Shown: piece by piece, positions 14,040 through 21,561 of the stretch | How the letters are laid out: every line of letters starts with the position of its first letter | Numbering within the stretch: the stretch's first letter is position 1 | Virus record (IMG/VR): IMGVR_UViG_3300011115_000390 | Span: 1-27,191 of that record | From: a virus | Reading direction: 5' to 3' (one strand) | Length of the DNA stretch: 27,191 nt | The notes under the pieces: generated by a model | Database searches by the model: none | What the model was told of the DNA's origin: nothing | The model's input: the letters and a program-made list of their open reading frames with translations, nothing else | Made by a program: the position numbers and the translations under genes

Positions 14040-16115
14040 ATGGCCGTTGAGCGCAACTTCATTGTCAAACTGCTCGCTGATCCGAAGCAGGTCATCTCGG
14101 CGTTCAACAAAGTTCAAGGTCAAGCCAATGCGACCTTCGGTTCTCAGGGTTTGGGTGGGAAACTGTCGGCCCTGTTGCCGTCGTTCAAGACCATCTCGAT
14201 TGCTGGGACGGCTGCGTTTGGTGCGGTCACCGCTGCTGCCGGGTTCGCTATCAAGGCTGCTGCTGAGGATGCCGAGTCTCAGGAGAAACTTGCCCAGACA
14301 TTGAAGACGACATTTGGTGAGTCTGAGATTCTGCGTGAGGAAACTGAACGCCTCATCACTCAGTTCACGAAGTCGGCGGCAGTTGCGGATGACCAGCTTC
14401 GTCCGGCGTTCGGCAACCTGATTCGTGCGACGGGTGATTTCACTCAGTCGCAGAAGTTGTTGCAGGTGGCGTTGGACATCTCTGCTGGTACTGGTCGTGA
14501 CCTTGAGTCGGTGACTATCGCCTTGTCTCGTGCGAGCCAGGGCCAGTTCACGGCGTTGACTCGTCTGGGTGTTCCGTTGGATCAGAACGCTGTCAAGACG
14601 AAGAACTTTGACAAGGTTGTGGGTGATTTGGCTGACACGTTCAAGGGTCAGGCTGAGGTGCAGGCGAACTCGGCGGCTGGACGATTCCGTGCATTCGGTA
14701 TCGCAGTCGAAGAATTGAAGGAACAGTTCGGAACCATCCTGCTCCCGGTCGTCACACAGGTCGTTGACTTCTTGACGAACCGACTCATCCCTGCGGTGTC
14801 GTTGGCGATTGACCAGTTCCGTAGCCAGGGTGTTCGAGCAGGGTTGGCGTACTTCGTGGCTGCGTTCGGTGAGATGGGCAAAGCAGTTCTGGCTCAGATT
14901 CAGTCCATTGGCAACGGAATCTTCTCATTCTTGAATGGAATTGTCGGTGCGTTGGCTCCGTTGTTCGCAGGGATTGACGCAGTTCGTGCGTTCCTTGCGT
15001 TCGGTAAGCCCATCGTTTCAATTCAGGGAATGGTGAAGCAGGCTCAGGAGGGAATGAATGCGGCGTTCGCCGAGTTCGGTGCAGATGTTGACTACGCAGC
15101 CAAGAAACTTGACATCATGGCGAAAGGTCCGTTGGATACGGTCGAGCGTCGTTTGCAGGCCAACAAGGATGCGGCGATCCGTGCCAAGGGTTCTATCACC
15201 GACTTCGGTGATGAGGCCGAGAAGGCTGGTGGCAAGGCTGGGAAAGCTGGAGAGAAAATCAAGACGGTTGAACAGAAGTTGAAGGAGTACAGTTCGGCGG
15301 CCAAGTCAGCCAAGTCGGCATCCGATGCCTACGGTCGTAGTCAGCAGAGTGTGGCGAAGGCTCAGCAGTCTGTGTTGCAGGCGAATCAGGACTTGAACAA
15401 AGCTCAGGAGGAGTTGGCTGCTGCTCAGATGGGTGGCGACCCGGCTTCGATTGAGGCTGCTCAGCGTCGTGTGGCTGCAGCTGAGCGTGGGGTTGCCCGC
15501 TCGAAGTTTGGTGTGGAGCAGTCGGTCATTGCGGTGCGTGATGCTGAGCGTCGTTTGGCTGAGGTTCGTGCCGATGGGGAGTCGACGGCTGATGACATTC
15601 GGAAGGCTGAGATTGACTTGGCTGAGGCTCAGTTCTCGGTGGCTGATGCTCAGGACAGTGTCATTCAGGAGACGTTGGATTTGGATGAGGCTCGTCGCCA
15701 GTTGCGTATTAGCACGGAAGGGTTGCGTGCTGGTGATGAGGAGTTGGTGCCGTTCTTGGATGCGGTGCGTTCGGCGCAGGACAATCAGCGTGAGGCTGTT
15801 GAGAATTTGACTGAGGCGATTGACGATCAGCGTGAGGCGTTGGAGGAGTATCAGACTGCGTTGGCGGCGTTGGCTCAGGTGTCGGCTGCGTTCCCGAAGA
15901 TTGCTGGTCAGAATCCTGTGACGGGGTTGGTTCCTGTGGTGCCTGCGGTGGGTGGTGGTTCACCTGCTGGTGGTGTTCCTGGTGTGAATGGGACGACGAA
16001 GGTTGACATCATTGTGCAGTCGGGTGTGTTGAATGGTGCGCAGGTTGGTGAGGAGATTTATCAGTATTTGCGTGACTACGAGCGTGTCAACGGCCCTCTG
16101 AACTTGATGGTGTAG
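14040..16115 (+). CDS. tape measure protein (691 aa)
   Basis: The longest gene of the window. It has an N-terminal tape-measure domain (VKLLADPKQVISAFNKVQ), a first hydrophobic segment (about 50-75, rich in Ala/Gly), a conserved TP901-type central part, and a second hydrophobic stretch (about 270-325) that may enter the host membrane. A long Ala/Gln/Glu coiled coil (about 410-590) and a C-terminal DIIVQSGVLNGAQVGEEIYQ follow. It sets tail length and passes with DNA into the cell; 691 residues predict a tail of roughly 100 nm at 0.15 nm per residue. No lytic motif is seen, in contrast to some actinophage tape measures. It follows the primase-like gene after 19 bases without a strong SD. Confidence 0.92.
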   Translation: MAVERNFIVKLLADPKQVISAFNKVQGQANATFGSQGLGGKLSALLPSFKTISIAGTAAFGAVTAAAGFAIKAAAEDAESQEKLAQTLKTTFGESEILREETERLITQFTKSAAVADDQLRPAFGNLIRATGDFTQSQKLLQVALDISAGTGRDLESVTIALSRASQGQFTALTRLGVPLDQNAVKTKNFDKVVGDLADTFKGQAEVQANSAAGRFRAFGIAVEELKEQFGTILLPVVTQVVDFLTNRLIPAVSLAIDQFRSQGVRAGLAYFVAAFGEMGKAVLAQIQSIGNGIFSFLNGIVGALAPLFAGIDAVRAFLAFGKPIVSIQGMVKQAQEGMNAAFAEFGADVDYAAKKLDIMAKGPLDTVERRLQANKDAAIRAKGSITDFGDEAEKAGGKAGKAGEKIKTVEQKLKEYSSAAKSAKSASDAYGRSQQSVAKAQQSVLQANQDLNKAQEELAAAQMGGDPASIEAAQRRVAAAERGVARSKFGVEQSVIAVRDAERRLAEVRADGESTADDIRKAEIDLAEAQFSVADAQDSVIQETLDLDEARRQLRISTEGLRAGDEELVPFLDAVRSAQDNQREAVENLTEAIDDQREALEEYQTALAALAQVSAAFPKIAGQNPVTGLVPVVPAVGGGSPAGGVPGVNGTTKVDIIVQSGVLNGAQVGEEIYQYLRDYERVNGPLNLMV

Positions 16116-16118
16116 CCG

Positions 16119-17372
16119 ATGGCGACGACGGCGATTTGGGGTCAGACGTATCGGGTGTTGATGGACACCGGGCTAGTGCAGGACGCATTCACTTTGGATT
16201 CGTCCACACTCGACGGCCCTGATGTGTTGGATGGTTCAACAAACTTCGCTGACGTCACCGAGTATGTGACGAGTGTGTCGATTCGTCGTGGTCGTGCAAC
16301 ACAGTTGGACACGATGAGTGTCGGTCAAGCCACCATCGTGCTCGATGACAAGGCTTCTGGGCGTTCGTTTGATCCGGCGAACACGGCGTCACCGTTCGTG
16401 CAGGACGGGTACGGTATCGCCCCACGACGCTTCGTTCAGGTCTACGGTGGGACGGCAGGTCAGGAGCCGTTGTTCGTTGGTCGTGTGAACGACTTGGACA
16501 TTGACTATCAGCAGCCGGACAACAGTTTCGCCATCGTCACCTGCGTCGACGATCTCTCCACGCTTGGTCGCACCAACCTGACCGCCTTCAATCCATCCAG
16601 CCAACTCACCTCCGCACGAGTCTCAGCCATCCTCGATCGACCCGAAGTCGCCTACTCGACAGCGACCCGCAGTATTGCAACTGGTGTGGCCACCGTCGGC
16701 ACCGTCGCCTACGACGCCAACGACAATGTCAAGTCAGCCATCGACGCAGTCGTGCTCGCAGAGGACGGACGTTTCTTCGTGAACCGTGGCGGGACAGCAG
16801 TCTTCCAGCCGAGGATTTCGTTCTCCTTTGACACGGCAGACATCAAGTTCTCCGACACACCAGCCGGAACCGTCATCGCCTACCAAGAACTCTCCGTCGG
16901 CTACGGAGCCGAAACCCTCTACAACCGAGTCCAAGTCGGCGTCCAAGGCCTCGCCGTCTCCACCGCAGTCGACACCACCTCCACATCAGAGTTCGGCGTC
17001 AACACACTCAGCCTCAGCGACATCCCGCTCAACACCCAAGCAGCAGGCGACACCCTGGCAGCCAACCTGTTGGCGAAGTACAAAGACCCGGTCGTGCGCT
17101 TCAACGAAATGAGCGTCATCCTCAACGGCCTCACAGCCGCCAACGCCCAAGCCGTCTCCATCCTCGACATCGGCGACCTCGTAGAAATCACCAAGACCTA
17201 CACCACCGGCGCACCCACCACCGTCACCAAAACCATGTACATCGAGAACCTCGCCCACGACATCACCCCAGGTTCACACCGCATCCGACTCGGCCTCGGC
17301 CAAGCCCAACTCCTCACCCAATTCATCCTCAACACCAGCGAACTTGATGACACCAATGTTGGACTAGCATAG
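16119..17372 (+). CDS. minor tail protein, distal tail/baseplate hub type (417 aa)
   Basis: It lies 3 bases after the tape measure, where distal-tail and hub proteins are encoded. The N-terminal DVTEYVTSVSIRRGRATQLD and SVGQATIVLDDKASGRSFDP match actinophage minor tail proteins, and LFVGRVNDLDIDYQQPDNSF and DDLSTLGRTNLTAF continue the hub-like beta domains. Residues 24-39 carry a tag-like F-x-L-x-x-STLDG-x-x-VLDG and the last residues (402-416) a F-x-L-x-x-S-x-LDD-x-x-VGL, both shared with the protein at 2907-3671. G-over-C skew reverses inside the gene near 16520. The exact structural role is inferred. Confidence 0.8.
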   Translation: MATTAIWGQTYRVLMDTGLVQDAFTLDSSTLDGPDVLDGSTNFADVTEYVTSVSIRRGRATQLDTMSVGQATIVLDDKASGRSFDPANTASPFVQDGYGIAPRRFVQVYGGTAGQEPLFVGRVNDLDIDYQQPDNSFAIVTCVDDLSTLGRTNLTAFNPSSQLTSARVSAILDRPEVAYSTATRSIATGVATVGTVAYDANDNVKSAIDAVVLAEDGRFFVNRGGTAVFQPRISFSFDTADIKFSDTPAGTVIAYQELSVGYGAETLYNRVQVGVQGLAVSTAVDTTSTSEFGVNTLSLSDIPLNTQAAGDTLAANLLAKYKDPVVRFNEMSVILNGLTAANAQAVSILDIGDLVEITKTYTTGAPTTVTKTMYIENLAHDITPGSHRIRLGLGQAQLLTQFILNTSELDDTNVGLA

Positions 17373-17380
17373 GCATCCGT

Positions 17381-18514
17381 ATGGCCAAGCAAACCTTCAC
17401 CAGTGGACAGGTGCTCACCGCACAGCAGATGAACGATCTGCAAACCAACGACTTCAACATGTCGGTCTCCACACAAACCGCCAACTACACACTCGTCGCA
17501 GCCGACAAAGGCACACGAGAAGTGATGAACATGTCAACCGCAGGAACCGTCACCGTACCGAACAGCACGTTCAATGCAGGTGATGCGGTGTGGTTGCATT
17601 CGATTGGATCAGGCACCATCACCATCTCAGCTGGTGCTGGTTTGACTCTCAACTCTTCAGCAGGTACAGCACCGACATTGGCGCAATGGGAGGGCGGAGT
17701 CGTTTATTTCACCAGTGCGTCAGCAGCAATCTTTTTTCGCGGTGGCTCACGCAACACTCTAAACGTCGAGTTCCTGCTGGTCGGTGGCGGTGGTGCTGGC
17801 GGATACAACTTTGGAGGTGGCGGTGGCGGTGGCGGATTCGTCACGGGTTCAGGCATCATCGGCAAGACCACCTACACAGTGAAGGTCGGTGCTGGCGGTG
17901 CGGCGGCACGAGCTCGTTATGTTCCGTCTGGTACTGCTTCATCATTTATTGGGTCATCTAATGGTGGTGGCGGCTCAGGAACAGATGACCAGAAGCAGGG
18001 TGCAAATGGTGGTTCGGGCGGTGGCGGTGGAAATGCGGCTAGCACAGGTGGAACAGGAATAAGCGGAGAAGGCAACAACGGTGGTTCTGGTTCTGGTGCT
18101 GGTGCTGGCGGTGGCGGTGGCGGTGCTGGCGGTGTTGGCTCTAACGGCTCTGGAACTACGGGCGGCAATGGCGGTGCGGCATCAACAAACAACTACACAG
18201 GTACTACCATCTCGTATTCGGGTGGCGGTGGTGGAGGTGGTTCAACAGGCGGCACAGGTGGGACAAATGCTGGAAACGGAAATCCAACAACGGCAACAGC
18301 AGGCGTAGCAAATCGTGGTGGTGGTGGCGGCGGTGCTGGCGCAGGTGGCGCAACCGATGGTGGCAATGGCGGTTCGGGTCGTGTTGTCGTGCGGTGGCTC
18401 ACTGCCAATGCTGCGGGACTCTCAATTAGCGTCACCGGAACAACAACCAATGGCACCGACGGTTCCTACACTTGGTATGCCTGGGATTCGACCGGAACAT
18501 TGGTGGTGGCGTAA
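17381..18514 (+). CDS. tail fibre/adhesin with polyglycine-rich domain (377 aa)
   Basis: The N-terminal part (TFTSGQVLTAQQMNDLQTND) is the usual phage-fibre attachment segment. A beta domain (about 35-120) is followed by VEFLLVGGGGAGG and then a long Gly-rich region (about 125-335) with many GGGGGG runs. This resembles the polyglycine sandwich of T4-type gp38 adhesins and the glycine-rich tip domains of many fibres, which bind host receptors through variable loops. A final beta strand module (SGRVVVRWLTANAAGLSISV and an Ig-like tail) closes it. The adjacent small protein (TAATG overlap) may be its partner. Runs of GGTGGC make this DNA low-complexity and prone to slippage. Confidence 0.8.
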   Translation: MAKQTFTSGQVLTAQQMNDLQTNDFNMSVSTQTANYTLVAADKGTREVMNMSTAGTVTVPNSTFNAGDAVWLHSIGSGTITISAGAGLTLNSSAGTAPTLAQWEGGVVYFTSASAAIFFRGGSRNTLNVEFLLVGGGGAGGYNFGGGGGGGGFVTGSGIIGKTTYTVKVGAGGAAARARYVPSGTASSFIGSSNGGGGSGTDDQKQGANGGSGGGGGNAASTGGTGISGEGNNGGSGSGAGAGGGGGGAGGVGSNGSGTTGGNGGAASTNNYTGTTISYSGGGGGGGSTGGTGGTNAGNGNPTTATAGVANRGGGGGGAGAGGATDGGNGGSGRVVVRWLTANAAGLSISVTGTTTNGTDGSYTWYAWDSTGTLVVA

Positions 18515-18765
18515 TGGCACATTTCGCATTAGTAGATGACACGAACACGGTGCGTGAAGTGATTGTGATTGGCAACGATGATTGTGGTGGTGGAGAGTTC
18601 CCCGAATCGGAACCAATCGGTCAAGCGTTCATTGCGTCCATCGGTCTGACTGGCACATGGTTGCAAACGAGTTATCACGCTAACTTCAGGTCCAAGTATG
18701 CGGGCATCGGCGACGTCTATGTTGCCGAGTCTGACGAGTTCGTTTTGCCGACAACTGAGGCGTGA
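18514..18765 (+). CDS. small tail-associated protein (83 aa), common in environmental phages
   Basis: I use the ATG at 18514, coupled as TAATG to the fibre gene; an upstream start at 18472 would overlap fibre coding. The product begins MAHFALVDDTNTVREVIVIG and contains LTGTWLQTSYHANFRSKYAG and GDVYVAESDEFVLP. The TW-x-QTSY...FR-x-YAGIG-x-x-Y pattern is found in small proteins beside tail fibres in cyanophages and other aquatic phages. Role not established; attachment-linked function is inferred from position. Confidence 0.75.
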   Translation: MAHFALVDDTNTVREVIVIGNDDCGGGEFPESEPIGQAFIASIGLTGTWLQTSYHANFRSKYAGIGDVYVAESDEFVLPTTEA

Positions 18766-20135
18766 AGCGTGCGCTGATTGCGCTCCCCGCCATACTCTTT
18801 GCGTTCTGGCCATACCAAGCGCAAGCAGAACCGTTGCCTGGACTCAATGCCGTCGGCTACACCTACCAGCCGACTGGGATACCAACTCGAAGTGACGACC
18901 TCTACCCGACATGCGGATCGGAGATAGAGAACAACATCAACCGCAACTACAACGGTGAACCATTCCAATCATGCGGATGGGACTTCTTCATGATTCATTA
19001 CTCCGGGTACATCACCATCCCCGAACACGACACAATCCGATTCATGGTCGCAGCCGATGATGGTGGCACCATCAACATCGCCGGAACAGAGTTCGGCACA
19101 TGGAACCTCAAAGGCTGCTCATGGTCTCAACAAGTCGCCCTCAACGTCCAACCCGGCTCACAACCGTTGGATGGCTGGTTCTTCGAGTGGGGTGGCGGAG
19201 CGTGCTACATGCTCGCCTGGAACATCGACGAAACAGGTTGGGCCATCGTCCCCGACGAAGCGTTCACCCGCAACGAGGTTGCCTCACCGACCACGACCAC
19301 CGAACCTGAGACCACCACAACCGAAGCCTCGACCACCACGACCGAGCCAGTCACCACCACAACTGAGGCCGTCACCACGACGATTGAACAGACGACGACT
19401 ACAACCACCACTGTCTATGTCACCCCGGCAACAACGACATCCACCACTGTCTATGTCGAACCAACAACTACCACGACAACCACGACTGAGCCACCAACCA
19501 CCACCACCGAATCCACGACCACAACAACTCAGCCGGAGGAAACAACTACGACGACGCAGGCTCCTGATCCAGTTCCCGTGACGACTCTGCCAGACGAGCC
19601 TGAGCTTCCTCAATCAACAACCACCGAACCAGCACCCACAACCACAACACTCCCGGAGCCAATAGAAGAGCCACAGCCAGAAGAAGAACCACAACCTGAA
19701 ACGGCACTCTCCGAAGAACAGGTTGACGCAGCCATAGAAACCCTGCTCAAAGACGTCGCCGATCTCCCAGCCGAAGAGATTGTCGCAGCTGTCGCAACCG
19801 TCCTGGCTGCCCAACCCACCTCCGAGCAGGCAACCCAACTTGCCACCAGCGCCGAAGTGTTGGCGGTCATCACCGAGGAACAGGCTGAAGCAATCTTTGA
19901 GACCATCAGCGTCGAGGACTTGACGGCTGCTGATGGTGAAGCCATCGTCGAGGCAGTCCAAGACGCACCCAAGAAAGTACGCAAAGCGTTCGAGGCGGCC
20001 ATCAACGTGTTCACCGGACTGTTTGATTCCTATGTGATGATTGGCTCAACAATCCCGGTCAGCGAACGAAGGACATTGGTTGCCGTGTCTTCTACACTTG
20101 TTGCCGTCGGCACCAGCCTGCGTAGACGGAATTAG
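18762..20135 (+). CDS. secreted PA14-like protein with Thr-rich stalk (457 aa)
   Basis: The GTG start overlaps the previous stop by four bases. A signal peptide is visible (MKRALIALPAILFAFWPYQA, probable cleavage after AQA at 22). Residues about 30-165 form a PA14-like beta domain: GYITIPEHDTIRFMVAADDG, GGTINIAGT and LDGWFFEWGGG, with Cys at 51, 71, 119 and 148 that could form disulfides. A mucin-like Thr/Glu linker (about 176-275), a Pro/Glu segment, a helical region (about 315-410) and a weakly hydrophobic C-terminus ending SLRRRN follow. PA14 domains often bind carbohydrate. Such architecture is typical of actinobacterial surface proteins, so this may be a host-derived gene that alters the infected cell surface. 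Virion function is less likely because of the signal peptide. Confidence 0.7.
   Translation: MKRALIALPAILFAFWPYQAQAEPLPGLNAVGYTYQPTGIPTRSDDLYPTCGSEIENNINRNYNGEPFQSCGWDFFMIHYSGYITIPEHDTIRFMVAADDGGTINIAGTEFGTWNLKGCSWSQQVALNVQPGSQPLDGWFFEWGGGACYMLAWNIDETGWAIVPDEAFTRNEVASPTTTTEPETTTTEASTTTTEPVTTTTEAVTTTIEQTTTTTTTVYVTPATTTSTTVYVEPTTTTTTTTEPPTTTTESTTTTTQPEETTTTTQAPDPVPVTTLPDEPELPQSTTTEPAPTTTTLPEPIEEPQPEEEPQPETALSEEQVDAAIETLLKDVADLPAEEIVAAVATVLAAQPTSEQATQLATSAEVLAVITEEQAEAIFETISVEDLTAADGEAIVEAVQDAPKKVRKAFEAAINVFTGLFDSYVMIGSTIPVSERRTLVAVSSTLVAVGTSLRRRN
19284..19650 (+). repeat. low-complexity ACC/ACG/ACA Thr-codon tract
   Basis: About 120 codons dominated by Thr, with Glu, Pro and Ser, encode the stalk of the PA14 protein. 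Two near-identical short blocks (ACCACTGTCTATGT) occur at about 19407-19420 and 19441-19454. Such tracts vary in length by slippage or recombination. Confidence 0.7.
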
Positions 20136-20137
20136 CA

Positions 20138-20314
20138 ATGTTCAAGAAAATCGGGCATGAAATACTTGCGCTCGGCTTCACCCTCGGCGCATCAGCCATC
20201 ACCATCATGACCCTCTCTGGACCCATCCAGAACTGGGCGCTGTTCTTCACATTCCTGTCACTCGCACTACACTTGGCAGGAACAGCAACACAGGGAGACG
20301 GAGATGACAACTGA
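20138..20314 (+). CDS. small holin-like membrane protein (58 aa)
   Basis: The product starts MFKKIGHEILALGFTLGASA and has two hydrophobic segments (about 9-27 and 33-50) separated by a GPIQNW turn. It has a charged C-terminus (TQGDGDDN). The start lies 2 bases after the PA14 gene stop and the 3' end overlaps the next small membrane protein by 11 bases. Two membrane spans and a position just before the endolysin are typical of class II holins or antiholins. No sequence family is recognised. Confidence 0.6.
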   Translation: MFKKIGHEILALGFTLGASAITIMTLSGPIQNWALFFTFLSLALHLAGTATQGDGDDN

Positions 20315-20567
20315 CATGGGAATCAAACAGAATGCAACCATCGCACGCTTCCTCGACCTAGGTCAACGACTCTTCTCGCTATTCCTCGCACGAGCACTCC
20401 CAGCCGTCACCGGCGGAGCAGTCATCGGCGTCTCCGTCAGCAAGGCAGCAATCTTGGCTGGTGCAATGGCCGTCCTCGAAGTCGTCCAGAAGCTCGCCTC
20501 GGCATCGACCGACGGTGAATTGACCAGCGACGAAATCAAAGAAGCGTTCAGCAACGGCAAGAAGTAA
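20304..20567 (+). CDS. putative holin (87 aa)
   Basis: The ATG at 20304 follows GGGAGACGGAG; ATG 20316 is an alternative. A hydrophobic stretch (about 22-52, FSLFLARALPAVTGGAVIG then AILAGAMAVLEVVQ) could form one or two membrane spans. The C-terminal ASTDGELTSDEIKEAF has a D-x-D/E-rich acidic loop often seen at the end of r1t-type phage holins. It is immediately followed (1-base overlap TAATG) by the endopeptidase gene, the classical holin-lysin pair. The holin call rests on topology and neighbours. Confidence 0.65.
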   Translation: MTTDMGIKQNATIARFLDLGQRLFSLFLARALPAVTGGAVIGVSVSKAAILAGAMAVLEVVQKLASASTDGELTSDEIKEAFSNGKK

Positions 20568-21127
20568 TGGCTCGTCAACTTCCGATCGTCAAGGTTGTCT
20601 TCCCTTCCGACCTGAAGGGATGCAAACCCGGCGAGATTCCAGCCAACCTGCTTCGTGCAATCGAAGGCAAAGGCAAACTGCATCACCTCGCTGCCGACTG
20701 CTACGAGGCCATGGATGCGGCTGCCAACGCAGAAGGCATCGACCTCTCACCAACCTCACAGGCTGACACTTATCGCAGTTTGGAAACTCAGGAGTATGGC
20801 TTCTATCAGCGATACACCGACACCCCGAACAAGAAACAGATGAAGCAAAAGCCCAAGGTGTACAAAGGCAAAGCCTGGTATCTCAAGTCGCCGAAACTGG
20901 CGCCGATGGCGGTACCGGGTACCTCTATGCATAATTACGGGCTGGCCATTGACATTGCTAATGCATCCGGCAAGAGGCTTGACTGGCTGCTCGCCAATGC
21001 TCAACGCTTCGGATTTTCTTGGGAGCTACAGAGCGAGCCATGGCACCTGCGCATGGTGTGCGGTGACCAAGTGCCGGATGCTGTGAAGGAATGGCTCGCC
21101 AACAAACCAGCAGAAGACAATGCTTGA
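20567..21127 (+). CDS. endolysin, M15 (VanY/DD-carboxypeptidase-like) peptidase (186 aa)
   Basis: A zinc peptidase that cuts peptide cross-links of peptidoglycan at lysis. The M15 ligands are visible: His122 and Asp129 in TSMHNYGLAIDI (H-x6-D) and His160 in SEPWHLRM, with Glu157 as catalytic base. The upstream QADTYRSLETQ (66-76) is the conserved Y-R-S region. There is no signal peptide and no obvious wall-binding domain, so release would depend on a holin, as encoded just before it. It may be one of two cell-wall hydrolases; the other (22953) is exported. The start is coupled by TAATG. Confidence 0.88.
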   Translation: MARQLPIVKVVFPSDLKGCKPGEIPANLLRAIEGKGKLHHLAADCYEAMDAAANAEGIDLSPTSQADTYRSLETQEYGFYQRYTDTPNKKQMKQKPKVYKGKAWYLKSPKLAPMAVPGTSMHNYGLAIDIANASGKRLDWLLANAQRFGFSWELQSEPWHLRMVCGDQVPDAVKEWLANKPAEDNA

Positions 21128-21380
21128 CCAAGGCTGGGCGCTCCTCCTCACCGCAGTAGTGGCTGGTGTTGCCTCGATCATCGTGGCCGTCATCCAGCAG
21201 TTTCGCCGGGAGAATCACGCCGACCATGCCAAGGTGATGGACGCACTCAACCGGGTATCCAACACAATGGAACGAGTCGAGGGTAAGGTGGATTCACACA
21301 TTGAATGGCACCTAACAGGAGGGACCACGAATGGGAGAGTTCCTAGACGCAGTAAAACAGGAAGCCGCAAAGCGTCCTAA
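21120..21380 (+). CDS. membrane-anchored coiled-coil protein (86 aa), lysis-module associated
   Basis: MLDQGWALLLTAVVAGVASI begins one N-terminal transmembrane helix (about 5-26) followed by a charged helical region (RRENHADHAKVMDALNRVSN, then MERVEGKVDSHIEW). It ends with a basic tail (RVPRRSKTGSRKAS). The layout resembles actinophage proteins of the DUF2746 kind found next to lysins; a holin-accessory or spanin-like role has been suggested by position only. The start overlaps the endolysin by 8 bases, and its last 50 bases overlap the next gene. Confidence 0.65.
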   Translation: MLDQGWALLLTAVVAGVASIIVAVIQQFRRENHADHAKVMDALNRVSNTMERVEGKVDSHIEWHLTGGTTNGRVPRRSKTGSRKAS

Positions 21381-21561
21381 CGCCAACAAAGCCGACTCAC
21401 GCCTCCGTGAGTTCCTCGGCGACCGATGGAAAGACTTCGAGAAAGCGTGCCGTGATGTTGGTATCGCCACCTCCGTCATCCATCGGGTACTCAAGAACCA
21501 AGGGTTCTCCATCTCCTACTCAGCGTTGACTCGTATCCGCACGGAGATTCAGGACTCATGA
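21331..21561 (+). CDS. small putative DNA-binding protein (76 aa)
   Basis: The product is helical: MGEFLDAVKQEAAKRPNANK, then RLREFLGDRWKDFEKACRDV and a segment with ATSVIHRVLKNQGFSISYSA ending LTRIRTEIQDS. The last 40 residues can form a helix-turn-helix (SYSALTRIR as recognition helix), but I recognise no family. AGGAGGG lies about 10 nt before the ATG. The gene overlaps the membrane protein by 50 bases and joins the phosphoesterase gene by an ATGA overlap. A role as accessory to the phosphoesterase is possible. Confidence 0.6.
   Translation: MGEFLDAVKQEAAKRPNANKADSRLREFLGDRWKDFEKACRDVGIATSVIHRVLKNQGFSISYSALTRIRTEIQDS

Noticed and set aside
17810-18400. GGTGGC tracts as a mobile or regulatory repeat
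   Set aside because: They are explained by Gly codons of the adhesin's polyglycine domain.
19284-19650. CRISPR-like regular repeats
   Set aside because: These are Thr codons of an open reading frame with irregular spacing; no spacer-repeat structure exists here or elsewhere in the window.
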